64,000 bases of DNA from Tranzscheliella williamsii (Eukaryota; Basidiomycota; Ustilaginomycetes; Ustilaginales; Ustilaginaceae). Below the pieces are notes generated by a model, which saw nothing but the letters and a program-made list of their open reading frames with translations, was not told the DNA's origin and made no database searches. Positions 10,207 through 20,320 of this stretch are shown here, piece after piece. Position 1 is the stretch's first letter. Every line of letters starts with the position of its first letter. The position numbers were made by a program, and so were the translations under genes. The stretch is from NCBI GenBank assembly GCA_023212725.1, contig JALBYF010000056.1, positions 60,907 to 124,906 of the forward strand, written 5' to 3'.

Positions 10207-12556
10207 TCAGAGAACGCTCTCGTTGCTCTCGTACCGACGGTACGTATAGCCGAGGAAGGCGAGGTCCTTGCTGCCCACGCCAATGTCGGCGCCGGCGGGC
10301 GTCTCGGGCACGTCCTGGTAGTCCTCGGTCGGGAAGTAGCTCGTGTCGGTGATCGACTTGAGCTGCGGGATGAACGGCGCGTCAATGTGCCGGATGCTCG
10401 CCCAATCCACACCGGCGAAGAAGGGATGGTCGCGGATCTCGGTCGCCGAGTTCCTCCCCAATCGATTCTCGGGAGCCGTGATGAGCCTGCGGATCATGTC
10501 TTCCGCCTCCGGCGATAGGTGGATGTCATCGGGAAACTGGAGCGTCTCCCTCCAGGCCAAGATCTTGCGGTAGGTATCGTGCGCGTTTTCAGAGCAAAAG
10601 GGCGGATAGCCGCAGAGGCACTCGAACATGATGGCACCTAGACTCCACCAGTCACACTCGTTTCCGTATCCCTGCTGCAAGAAGATTTCTGGCGCAATGT
10701 AATCTGGAGTACCGACGGTCGAGTAGGCAAGCTTTCTTCGATTCGCCTTCCAGGTGGCGATCGTGTCCTTGGAGCTCAGGGTCAGGTTGATGGAATTGAC
10801 AGCAACCGAGTTGCGTCCTGCCTGCGCTGGATTCTGCCCGGCAGTCCCCTCAAAGAGTCGTTGATAGTAGGCCGAGTCATGCTGCTTGTGGAAACCGGTC
10901 GAGAGGCCAAAATCAGAGAGCTTGATATGACCTTTGGCATCGATAAGGATGTTGTCCGGCTTGATGTCTCGATGGATGAATCCGAGTTTGTGAATCCCTT
11001 CCAGCGCCAACACACATTCGGCCATGTAGAAACGAGTGACGTCTTCCGAAAAGGTATCGTACTTGATCAACATGGTCATCAGGTCGCCTCCAGGCAAAAA
11101 TTCCATGAGCAGATAGAGGTAGGCCGTGTCTTGGAACGAGTAGTAAAGCTGCACTACCCAAGGCGAATTGGACTCTGCCAAGACGTCCCTTTCGGCTCTG
11201 ACATGTGCCAGTTGGTCTTTTTTGAACATCTCGCTCTTTCGAAGCGTCTTCATGGCGTAGATTTTGCCGGTGTCGGTCTTCTGTACCAACCTGACCTCAC
11301 CGAAAGCACCTTTGCCGATCACCTTTACGGTGCGGAAGTCATCAAGACCTAGGCGGGTCCGGCGAAGTCGCAAAAAGTTGGACTCCCTCCTGCCGAGTTG
11401 AGCAAGCTGCCTTGCCTTGCGCTCATCAGGTAGGTGCATGCCATCGGGAGGATTAGTAAGCCTGTCTTCCAATTCAGCGGCTCGTTTGATGCGCTCCACT
11501 GCTTGTTCCACATATACCTTGTAGAAGTTTTCGAGCTTCAATTTGGCACCGGTTGCTGCTTCGATGGTCGACTTTTGCATGCCGTTGGTGGATCGCTCAA
11601 AGTAGACATAGTCTGCAGGCTTTTCGTTTGCTGGGCTAGAGGAGCCAGATCCGCTAGCGTGAGGCTGTTGCTGCTGCTGTGGGTGCTGTTGGTGCTGTTG
11701 GTGCTGTTGGTGTTGTTGGTGCTGTTGCTGTTGCTGTAGTTGAAGCTGTTGCTGGTGTTGTTGCTGTTGCTGATAGTACTGTTGCTGCTGCTGTAATTGT
11801 AACTGCTGTTGTTGCTGTTGTTGCTGTTGTTGCTGCTGCTGTTGCTGCTGAGAGTACGTTTGCGCTTGGCCAAAGGGTTGAGGACTTCTTGAATCTAGTT
11901 GTGCTGGGTTAGCAGGTCGAGCCGAGGGAGAGGGAGAGCGGTTGACGGGAGAAGTGCCGCCGGGACTGCGAGGAGCGTAACCTGAATGTGGTGCTTGAAG
12001 GCTTGGGTGGGCGGCTTGCTGTGACGCAGCTATCTGCTGCTGCTGTAGCTGGGTAGCTTGTGACATGGCAGGGTGCTGCAGCTGGGAAGGCGGTGCTTGA
12101 GCTTGAGCAGCGATGGCAGCCTGATGAATCTGTGCTTGTAGGTGGGGAGGGGCTTGGAATTGTTGGTTGGCAGCGGCTTGCTGCGCATAAGCTGTGCGAA
12201 AAGGAAAAAAGTTTGAGGTTGCGATGTAGGAGAGATGAAGAAAGAGAGCATTGAATGCGGAGCGGGTAGGGGAAAAGAGGTGTAAGCAGATGAAAGGGGA
12301 TGAGAGTGGGAGAGGTTGCAGAGCAAGGAGAGTGATAATACGTACCTTGACTTTGCGCAAAGCCACCCTGACCTGCTGCATTGAAGCCGTAGCCTGCCGG
12401 ACTGGCGGGGGAGTTGGGGTTGACGTTGTAACCCATAGGAGCAGCATACTGGGCACCATATGCCATTTGGTTGGTGGGCTGCTGCACCTGAGGCATGGCG
12501 CGAGCTTGGGGCAGCGGTGACTGTGCCGAGGGGGGGACACCGTTGCGGTAAGCCAT
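10207..12556 (-). CDS. ukc1: NDR/LATS-family kinase, Cbk1/Ukc1-type, two exons
   Basis: Exon 1 is 12556-12346 (211 nt, starts [12 protein letters not shown]). A 154-nt intron has donor GTACGT and acceptor CGCACAG. Exon 2 is 12191-10207. The spliced protein is 731 residues. The N-terminal third is Gln/Pro-rich with a polyglutamine tract. Next is the NDR N-terminal regulatory (Mob-binding) helix region around [20 protein letters not shown], then the kinase domain from about residue 352: [22 protein letters not shown], and an insert before [20 protein letters not shown], with the activation-loop Ser. The C-terminal hydrophobic motif FLGYTYRR carries the conserved Thr. Such kinases act with Mob2 in the RAM/MOR pathway of polar growth and cell separation; Ustilago maydis Ukc1 is the characterised relative, needed for filamentation and virulence. 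Orthology is inferred from character. Confidence 0.93.
11668..11850 (-). repeat. CAG/CAA polyglutamine microsatellite inside the NDR kinase gene
   Basis: On the coding strand this is a nearly continuous run of CAG/CAA codons with a few CAT, CTG, TAC and CCG interruptions, giving Q tracts broken by L, Y and H. It lies between the Pro/Gln-rich N-terminus and the Mob-binding region. Mixed CAG/CAA use and a regular CAGCACCAA (QHQ) sub-repeat near 11690-11725 suggest past slippage in codon triplets. Confidence 0.9.
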
Positions 12557-14298
12557 GGTAGGTGAACGCGACGGTGGTGGGATGAGATGCGCTGGGAGAT
12601 GCAGGTGCGTAAGAGATCACTGCACAGCGGGAAGGAAGAGGACTGATGAAGTCGGCAGAGGGACGAACGAAGCGCCAAGCCAAGTTGAAGACGGCGAGGC
12701 TGCAAAGAGGCCTCCGAGTAGCTACCGGCCGACTTGCGGTTTCTCGCCAGCAGCGACGCTGAGACGGCTGACAGTGAGTGGGATGATGCCGAGGTAGGTG
12801 GCTACAGAAGCAGTAGGTAAAAAGGACTGTGCACTCGATTTGATGACGTTGGGCGTTGAGATGGATTCGGGAGTGAGGATAGGATAAAGGAGGGCGAGAA
12901 GGCGAGGCGACAAGGCGAGGCGACAAGGCGGAAAGGCGGCAAGACGGGTTAGGCGGGAAGCTTGATGGGCAGTTAGGTGTGACTAGTATCACTTACAGCT
13001 GGCCAGTAAATCATTGAAGTCGCTTAGAAGGCGCGCTCGGTGCAACCCGCTAAGTTAACGCTTGCCAGCTAACGCGCCGCTTCTCAGCTTCTCAAAATCA
13101 ATTTAATCCCACTTGTAAGTGTACGTGCGTATGCGGTAGTACGTTCAAGCCTCAATCCGACACCCCTTAATTTGCAAGGCTGTTGCCCTCACTTCAGATT
13201 ACGACGCGCCTAAACCTTGGATCTCCTCACTCTATTCTTCCTTTAAGTGCTGTGTACTAGGCGAGTCCAATCTGAGCACATCACCTCCCACGGGTCGCAG
13301 CGCGCAGCAACCCAAATGCTATCTTCGGGTCGTCTCCGACTTTTGAGCGGTACTGTCACACTCTCACCTGCGCTGGTCACAGCGAAATGTCTGGCGCGCC
13401 TTTGTTTAAGAACGTTGTCTGTGACATGATGATGACTTCCGGCCGAACGAAATCACAAGCGCTGGTTCCACTAACGCACGGATCGCCTGTTCGTGAAGCC
13501 CGGCGTGTCTAATGCTGTCATGATCCAGGCAGAAAGCGCAGACCACATAGACCCCACCCTTTGCCTTCACTCAGACCCCACTCTTCGCCTTCACTCTGCG
13601 CACTGTGCTCGACCTTCACACCTCGAACTGAGCTCTACCCAGACTGGCTTGGAATTCAGGCTTGCTCACTTTCTTGACAAAACCGGAGGATGGGAAAACG
13701 GACAGCCCGCCTGACGGCTAGTGACGTATAGAACTATCTGCGAGAAAAAAGGTAAAGAGTGCGAGTAAGGTGATGTCTGTCTCGGTTTTGGCTAATCGCG
13801 CAGCTTTCAACTTTTACAAACAGGGGAGCTGTCAGAGCGTGTCGCTGAATTTGCATACAAATGCGTCGCGTTGTTGACGTCGGTGCCTTGTGCATACCAG
13901 ATCTGAGAAGAGCTCGACGGCACTCTTCCAAAACACAAAGGGGTTTAGCTCACCATTCCCTCAAGCACATATAGACGTCTAAACCACTGTCACTCCAAGC
14001 ACAAAGGGACCTTTCAGCTCAGGGTCGCACAATGCATGCGAAACGAGCCAAGGAGGCTGCCAGTTGTACGCCATGGCGCGCGCCTCCCTTTGTCTGTTTC
14101 AATCAAATGAGGTCAACGGATCCCCCTGGAATGGAATCTTGGTCCGTGTGGGTATATATGTACAGCCGCCTCTCCATCCCTGTCCGTGCTTCTCCGCTCC
14201 GTCTGGATCATCGGTTCATGACCTTCCATCGTTAACATCAGCTCAAGTCTGACATCCTCGCCGTCATCGACTTCTCGTGTCAAGTACAAGTACGAATC
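12557..14298. other. Divergent intergenic region, 1.7 kb, promoters of NDR kinase and BTB gene
   Basis: No convincing gene. Visible items are a 13-bp direct repeat (AAGGCGAGGCGAC twice, 12899-12924) in the kinase 5' region, an imperfect 24-bp tandem duplication at 13549-13596 (AGACCCCACYCTTYGCCTTCACTC), and a TATA-like TATATAT at about 14151-14158, roughly 145 bp before the BTB gene start. Confidence 0.5.
13549..13596. repeat. Imperfect 24-bp tandem duplication
   Basis: Two adjacent 24-bp copies, 13549-13572 and 13573-13596, differ at a few pyrimidine positions. Non-coding; possibly a duplicated binding site, but that is only a guess. Confidence 0.75.
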
Positions 14299-17025
14299 AT
14301 GGCTGCACAAGCATTCGCTGAAGCTTCCTTTTGTCCGCCAAAGCCAACATACAATTCCCCCAAGCTGATTCGCCTTGCATCGCAATCAAAGCGATGTTTG
14401 AGGCCTCCTCCAATCGTCGAGCAAGATGGCCCTATACCAGCTGCTTTGCCTCCTCTCGCATTGTCTTCGCCAGAAGCTCTTTCAGGGCCCCTGCCTCAAT
14501 CGTACTCAGGAACGTTCACCCGACTACGCAAATCCTCTTCCGACCGCCAGATTCGGTCGAAAGAAGATGGACAATCTTTGCGGCTACGCAGCAACACCAC
14601 CGCGACCCACTATCATCTGCCCAATTATTCTCGAGTCGAAGACGTTCTCGCATCCAACCTCACCTCCGCTCGCTCTGTGCAACAGAGCAAGAGCACATTT
14701 GACGATTCTGACGACGAAGAGCAGCTCGATCAGAAGGTTTCCAACCCGTCTCTCACCCATCACAAGTCCAGGCTTGCAGCCTTAGGCACTGCTAGCCGCT
14801 TCTTCAAAAGCAAGAAGTCCAACCGCACTTCCACGCCAGCTCCGTCCTGCTCAGAACAACTCAATCCACCCGCCCACCGCAGCTCTACTCTACCAATCCG
14901 TCCGATGACCAGCGGGGGGACCGCGCCGAATCGTCCCGCGCTTCCATTCGAATCGAAGCATACCGTCTCTCAGAGTCTGTCCGTGCGCAGACCTACTACA
15001 AGCCAATCTTTGAGCGACTTCAACCCTACTGCTAACGATTTTGGCCTTCGAAGAACACATGCGGATCATATTCCCGTTAGGCTCGATCATCCACAACTCG
15101 AAGAAAGTTCCTCGTCAGTAACACGGTTATGGATTTCTAACCCACAGCCACAAGATCAACTGAGCTCCGCTTGCAAGGCCCTACATCAGAAAGCTCTCGA
15201 ACCGACTTCTAAGAAGGCCACAACCGCCACTCTTCGATATGACCCGCAGCGCAGACCGAAGCAGCATCCAGCCCAGCCACCTGAAATATCCTCTACAGAG
15301 TCGATCTACAAGAGCCCTTCGCTCAGTGATAGCCGCTCATTTCGCTCCGATTCTTCTACCGCTCCACCCATCGATGATGTTCCTTTGGACGAAAGGTACG
15401 GTCAGCCCCGAAGAGCACCTAAGCCCCACCGCTTGCCACCTCAGAAGCCACCACCCAGCTTCTTGCCCCCACCGCCCCCGCTAGCTACAATGGCCAAAAA
15501 GCAACAACCAAGCGATCAGTGCAAAGTGACCCAACAAGACACTTCGCAAGCGTCAGTCCCACGTCGTGCATCGGATATTCCCCATCTTTCTGTAGCGAGG
15601 GCACCCGAGAATGCGAAAGCTGAAAGTTGGGTCTCGCCGCTCTCATCCCCTCACATTATCATTACGGCCGACGTCAAAGACAAGCATCCTGACAGGAACT
15701 TTAGTCAAGCAGCCTTAGACCGATCCATTGTATACCTGAACATCGGCGGCAAGCACTTCACAACCCTACTATCTACTCTGAAAGGCGTAAAGGGCGATTT
15801 CCCCAAGGCGTACCATTTTATCAGTGCACGATTGCTCGATATGAGGACCAGGCACAGAACAGCGCAGCAGAAATCAGGTACGACTGGACCTACAACCGCC
15901 CTCTCTCGTCGACGTATGCGTCGACGTAAGAAGACTTCGAGGTCGCCAATGCGGACTGCGAAGTATCTACAGCAAGGCGGTTCTACCTACGCCACCGTGG
16001 ACGAGTTTTTGCAGCATCGAGCCAATGGGTCCTTCTGCCCTTCCAGCTGCTCCAACTCCGACGGCTTCAGCAGGACTTCCTCGGTCGCCACGCCCAAATC
16101 GGGCCTGTTCGTACAGCTCGAGCTGCAAGATTCTGGGAGGTCGCCTGTCGGTTCCTCTTGGCCATCTCTGCTGTCTCCTGCGCTAGGCCTTTTTCAGCCT
16201 TCTAGCCCCGTTTCTGATGCGTCGCTTCAGTGTCCTGACACTTTGTGGTCTCCCCTGTCGCCTATCGATGCAGTGAATCTACTTTCGAGGCCTAAAGAAG
16301 GGCAAATCCCCACCTCTGCCTTCTCAGATCTAGGCTTTAGCGACTTTGTCGATTCACTACAAAAAGAGCAGTCCCAGTACAACGAAGCCCAGAGTCGCCT
16401 CCAAGTGGACGCCACAGAAGGGAATTCCTGTCAAGGCGCTCATCCAACTGACGAAGAAGCCGAGTATGAGGATATGGTGCCGGCAGTCCAGATGGACCCC
16501 AATCAAGGTACCTTTGACAAGCTGCAAAGGAAACGACTTGACGCGACGAGGGCGTCTTTTGCGAGAAGGGCCAAGGCTCCCACTAAAGGTCGCGTCCCTC
16601 CGCGCCCGAGACAAGCGCTTACTGGAATCGTCTGCACGATCCCGCCGCCAGCCACGAAACCGGTGGGCGGGCTTCAGCACAGAATGTCCTCACCTTTACT
16701 CTCGGCCTCCGGTGACCGTCATTGTGCCTCTGCAACACGTGCGCCGGACTTGTCCGTCTTCGTCGACCGAAATCCGGAACCATATGCAGCCATCCTGGAT
16801 GCTTTGAGGACGGGCCGTCTACCTGAGGATCTCCGACATGATCCCCTCGACGACTGCGTGCCCCGTTGCACAGATCCACAGTGTCCGACCTGGTTGTCGA
16901 AGTACAACTACTGTCGCAGACTCATGTTGGTCAAAGACGAAGCCGCGTGGCTGGGGTATCGCTCCATCGTCGCCATGTGTGAGGCCGCCTTGGACCGCCC
17001 GTGTCCCGCAGCGCCAGTACATTAG
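14299..17025 (+). CDS. BTB/POZ (T1/KCTD-type) domain protein with the domain split by a long insert
   Basis: 908 residues from ATG 14299, no intron needed. Residues 1-470 are disordered: Ser/Pro/Arg-rich, with proline runs (PPPPPL near 390). At about residue 478 the sequence IVYLNIGGKHFTTLLSTLKG matches the first strands of a T1/KCTD-type BTB fold. The matching second half, VFVDRNPEPYAAILDALRTGRLP, appears only at about 817-840 (the usual family motif is FIDRDP..F..IL.FLRTG.LP). The roughly 320 residues between are low-complexity and include a basic patch (RRRMRRRKK, about 535). The C-terminus has a Cys-containing stretch (CVPRCTDPQCPTWL), then an EAAWLGYRSIVAMCEAAL helix. KCTD-type BTB proteins usually form oligomers and can serve as cullin-3 adaptors; no role is known to me for this one. 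Convergent with mad1 (189 bp apart). Confidence 0.8.
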   Translation: MAAQAFAEASFCPPKPTYNSPKLIRLASQSKRCLRPPPIVEQDGPIPAALPPLALSSPEALSGPLPQSYSGTFTRLRKSSSDRQIRSKEDGQSLRLRSNTTATHYHLPNYSRVEDVLASNLTSARSVQQSKSTFDDSDDEEQLDQKVSNPSLTHHKSRLAALGTASRFFKSKKSNRTSTPAPSCSEQLNPPAHRSSTLPIRPMTSGGTAPNRPALPFESKHTVSQSLSVRRPTTSQSLSDFNPTANDFGLRRTHADHIPVRLDHPQLEESSSSVTRLWISNPQPQDQLSSACKALHQKALEPTSKKATTATLRYDPQRRPKQHPAQPPEISSTESIYKSPSLSDSRSFRSDSSTAPPIDDVPLDERYGQPRRAPKPHRLPPQKPPPSFLPPPPPLATMAKKQQPSDQCKVTQQDTSQASVPRRASDIPHLSVARAPENAKAESWVSPLSSPHIIITADVKDKHPDRNFSQAALDRSIVYLNIGGKHFTTLLSTLKGVKGDFPKAYHFISARLLDMRTRHRTAQQKSGTTGPTTALSRRRMRRRKKTSRSPMRTAKYLQQGGSTYATVDEFLQHRANGSFCPSSCSNSDGFSRTSSVATPKSGLFVQLELQDSGRSPVGSSWPSLLSPALGLFQPSSPVSDASLQCPDTLWSPLSPIDAVNLLSRPKEGQIPTSAFSDLGFSDFVDSLQKEQSQYNEAQSRLQVDATEGNSCQGAHPTDEEAEYEDMVPAVQMDPNQGTFDKLQRKRLDATRASFARRAKAPTKGRVPPRPRQALTGIVCTIPPPATKPVGGLQHRMSSPLLSASGDRHCASATRAPDLSVFVDRNPEPYAAILDALRTGRLPEDLRHDPLDDCVPRCTDPQCPTWLSKYNYCRRLMLVKDEAAWLGYRSIVAMCEAALDRPCPAAPVH

Positions 17026-17213
17026 CGTCGGCGTGCCCGCCTACCCCGGGTGGGTTAACTCGACAGCTCTGTGCTGCCCGCTCGCTCTTGATGGACGGAG
17101 TTTGGCCTGAGCATTGATGTAGCACGCCTTTTTTTCTAGAGATATAAGTACACGCAAAATACAACTAGATTACAGTTTCGAGAAAGCGCATGCGGCTGTC
17201 AGACGAGCGGCCT

Positions 17214-19943
17214 TTAATCGTCCTCGTCGTCATCTACGTTGACGCCGGAGCGGCGGACGGCCATGGTGCAGCTTTCGTAGAGCTCGAGGTTGAGGGCGGC
17301 GAGGAAGCAGGGAACGGACTGGCGGATGCCGTTGGGGTCGAGCCAGTACTCCTTGAGGCCGGCGAGGTTGACAAAGCCAGGGAACTGGATGGCCTCGCCC
17401 ATGAGCTTCATCTTGCCGACGTTACCGTTCTCGCTTTCGAAAATCAGGCTGGTGGAGTTCTTGCTGCGGTTGAACGTCGAGATGAGCTTGACCTTGCCGT
17501 TTTCGAGAAACTTGACCTTGTAGCCGAACAGGCTCTGCACGGCCTCGCGGAACTCGTTGGCCTTGGCGGAGAAGACCTGCTTGAGGCGCAGCATGGCCTT
17601 GTCCTTGGCGGCGATCGAGGTGTGCAAGGCCTGGATGTCGGCGCGCAGGTTCTCCACCACGGCCTGTGGGACCAGGGCCTGTCCGTCGGCGTCGCCCGTG
17701 GCGTTGGCGGTGGACGAGGAGACCAGCGACGAGAGCTGCTCGACGCGCTGTAGCAGGCTGTGGTTCTCTGCCTTGAGCGCGTCGAGCGTCTTCTTGCGCA
17801 GGTCGAGGTCCTGCGCGAGCGGGTTCTGCGCAAGGACCAGACACCGCTGCCGTTCCTGATCGAACTCGCCGCGGCCGACACGGCCCCAAAGCATCTCATT
17901 TTCTCGGCCCATCTCCTCGTGCTCGCGGTCGGACCGTGTCAGATTTGCCTCGAGCGCGACCACCCTAGCTTCCACCGCCGCCTTCTCGGCCTGCAGCGCA
18001 TCAACGCGGGCCCGCAGCGACGCCACATCCTCGCCCTCTCCCGCTTCCGGCTTGCTCGCCTGCGCCTCAGCGAGCTGGGCAGAGAGGTGACCCACCTCCT
18101 CCTGCGCCACCGCCACCTCGCCCCGCAGCCGGTCAACCTCCGCCTCCAGCAAGGCAATCCGCTGCCCATGCGCAGCATCGTACGTCGACGCCTGGTGGTT
18201 CTTTTCCTCAGTCTCGTACGAGCCCAGAATGGCCTTGAGCCGTGCAATCTCGTCCTGCAGCCTCGTCTCGGTCTTCTCGGCTTTCAGCAGCATGTTTTGC
18301 AGCCGCGACACTTCGGAAAGCTGCTTGCGCCCCTTCGCATCGACATCCTTGGCCTCTTCCTCGAGGACGAGATTACGTGCGCGCAGCTTCTCCACCGAGC
18401 CGGACAGAGAGCGGCATCGCGCCTCGAGCCCCGAGACCGTGCCGATAAGCGTGGAGAGGTACTTCGGAAGCGTGTTTCGGTCCATCAACTCCGGCGGGCT
18501 GACGGCGGGGATCGGGTCGCTGGTGCTGGCGCTAGCGACGAAGGCCGCTTCCACGTCGCCGGCGCGCCCGTCCCTGAGCTCGGCCTGCCATTGCTCCTTG
18601 TCCGCCTTCAGTTCCTGGACCTCGGATTCGCGCTCGGCGAGCTGCGACCGCAGCTCGTCGAGCACGCGCAGCTTGGCTTCCAGCGAGCGCTTTTCCTCCT
18701 TGAGCAGCTCCGCGTTGCTGGACTGCTGGGCCAGGCGGCCGTTCTCGGCGGTCAGGTGCGCGTTGTCCGCTTCGAGCTTCCGCAGATGCGATGCCTGACG
18801 ACCGAGCTCGTCCGAGATCTTTTTGGCCTCGTCCGCGTTGACGCCCAGCCGGTGCTCCTCCCGCTCCTGATGCCGCGTGCGTTGCTCGTCTTCCAGCGCG
18901 TTCTGCAGGTCTTCGATCTCGGCCTTATTCGCGCCCACTTCATCTTCCAGCGCCCGGCTCCGTGCCTGCGCTGCTTCCGCCTCAGCATGTGCGCGCGCCA
19001 TGGCGGATTCCAGATCGCGGTTGCGAGTTCGCAGCTCAGACAGCTCCGCAGTCGATGAGGTCGCCATCTCATCTAGCTTATGCGTGAGATCCGAGGCCTG
19101 GCTCCTGAGCCTCGCCACTTCTTCCTCCAAGCTCTGCCGCTTGCTAGTCCACTCGTGCTCTTTCTCCAGTTTCTGCTCCTGTTGCTTGTCCCACTCGTTT
19201 AGCAGCTCGACCCTCTGCCGGTTGAATCTATCCAACTCCTTGCACTTGGCCTCGTAATCTTCCTCGAGCTTTTTGTATTTGCGCGACTCGGCCAGCAGCT
19301 GTTGGTCGTAGTGGGTGCGCAGGACAGAGATCTCGTATGCCGGTGATTCGGGACGGGGCGTGGAGGCGGGGTGCAGCTCGGCCTGGAGGAGGAGGGGCGA
19401 AGTGCCGTCCATGCTGAGCTTGCGCAGGTGGGGGCGTTTGGAAAACGAGGTGCCCTCTTCGCCCATGCCGGCAGCCGAGACGGAGCGTTTGTGGGGCGGG
19501 ACGCCGATGGAGGTGTCGAGGAGGAGTGAGGCGGACGCGGCTTCGTCGGCAAGGCCAAGCATGTTGTTGGCGATGCCGTTGCTGCTGTCCGTGGGGCGTG
19601 GCGCGAGGGCGCTGATGCGGCCCGCCAGGCCGCTGTACGTGCGCGTGGCGGGTGCCGCACTCGACGGCGGAGGCCGCATAGCGCCCAACAGCGCCGAGCC
19701 GCTGCTTGCAGGACCCATAGAGCTGCGCCCAGCAGCCCCAGCACCACCGCGGTACGAACCCATGGGACCCGCACCGCCCGCACTGCTCCCGCGCACCATT
19801 CCTGCACCCGTAGCCGCAACTGCACCAGCGCGCGAAGACGGCCGCGGTAGACCAGATTCAGGACCAGCAGTACTGCCCGGCCTAGGAATGCCCGAGCGCG
19901 TCGGTATGCCCGTGCCTGCCACCGATGCTCGCCTTCCATCCAT
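17214..19943 (-). CDS. MAD1: Spindle assembly checkpoint protein Mad1
   Basis: 909 residues from ATG 19943. The frame runs open further upstream to 20408, but that would overlap the divergent RRM gene, and the upstream residues look non-coding. Residues 1-155 are disordered Arg/Ser/Gly-rich. Then comes a long coiled coil (about 165-770) rich in Glu, Leu and Arg heptads. A Mad2-interaction motif is recognisable as RCLVLAQNP (about 699-707), fitting the [RK]-x-L...P pattern. The RLK motif follows in MLRLKQVFSAK (about 780-790). The C-terminal globular domain contains SLFGYKVKFLENGKVKLIST, then QFPGFVNLAGLKEYW, and ends in an acidic tail DDDEDD. Mad1 tethers Mad2 at nuclear pores and unattached kinetochores and starts the checkpoint signal. 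The intact MIM, RLK and RWD-like end argue for a working gene. Confidence 0.96.
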   Translation of the reverse strand: MDGRRASVAGTGIPTRSGIPRPGSTAGPESGLPRPSSRAGAVAATGAGMVRGSSAGGAGPMGSYRGGAGAAGRSSMGPASSGSALLGAMRPPPSSAAPATRTYSGLAGRISALAPRPTDSSNGIANNMLGLADEAASASLLLDTSIGVPPHKRSVSAAGMGEEGTSFSKRPHLRKLSMDGTSPLLLQAELHPASTPRPESPAYEISVLRTHYDQQLLAESRKYKKLEEDYEAKCKELDRFNRQRVELLNEWDKQQEQKLEKEHEWTSKRQSLEEEVARLRSQASDLTHKLDEMATSSTAELSELRTRNRDLESAMARAHAEAEAAQARSRALEDEVGANKAEIEDLQNALEDEQRTRHQEREEHRLGVNADEAKKISDELGRQASHLRKLEADNAHLTAENGRLAQQSSNAELLKEEKRSLEAKLRVLDELRSQLAERESEVQELKADKEQWQAELRDGRAGDVEAAFVASASTSDPIPAVSPPELMDRNTLPKYLSTLIGTVSGLEARCRSLSGSVEKLRARNLVLEEEAKDVDAKGRKQLSEVSRLQNMLLKAEKTETRLQDEIARLKAILGSYETEEKNHQASTYDAAHGQRIALLEAEVDRLRGEVAVAQEEVGHLSAQLAEAQASKPEAGEGEDVASLRARVDALQAEKAAVEARVVALEANLTRSDREHEEMGRENEMLWGRVGRGEFDQERQRCLVLAQNPLAQDLDLRKKTLDALKAENHSLLQRVEQLSSLVSSSTANATGDADGQALVPQAVVENLRADIQALHTSIAAKDKAMLRLKQVFSAKANEFREAVQSLFGYKVKFLENGKVKLISTFNRSKNSTSLIFESENGNVGKMKLMGEAIQFPGFVNLAGLKEYWLDPNGIRQSVPCFLAALNLELYESCTMAVRRSGVNVDDDEDD

Positions 19944-20320
19944 ATCGAAAGCGGCCAAGGTGTCTGGTGCAAGAAACTCTCGTCGTTGTGCCAAGGCAAC
20001 AATGAGGTTGACCGAGTGAGTGTGAGTGTTGCACTCTCTCCTCTTCAGCGCTTCCGTGTTGTTTTGGGCAAACGGATCAGATCGGGCAACCCACATCGGG
20101 AAATATTGGGATGAATCGGAACAGATCGCGTTTCCTTTGTGATTTACTGCATCGGGACAGCGCGAGCGGGAAATTGGCTGAGTCGCCCGGATTGCGGATG
20201 GCTGAGTTCGCCCAGCATTCACATTCCTCTCGCCGTCCATTTGCTCCTCACCGCCGCTCGCCAACCCTACCTCTTCCGCCACCAACCTTGTTTGCTTCTC
20301 AAGGGTACGGCGATCGAAGG
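19944..20320. promoter_or_regulatory. Bidirectional promoter region between mad1 and RRM gene
   Basis: 377 bp separate the two divergent start codons. No TATA-like element is obvious in either direction. Frames through it from both sides (to 20408 on minus, from 20111 on plus) contain in-frame ATGs but read as non-coding. Confidence 0.55.

Noticed and set aside
17760..19058. 432-codon plus-strand frame inside mad1
   Set aside because: Antisense shadow of the coiled-coil region; Leu/Arg-rich translation caused by GC-rich Glu/Ala codons on the other strand.
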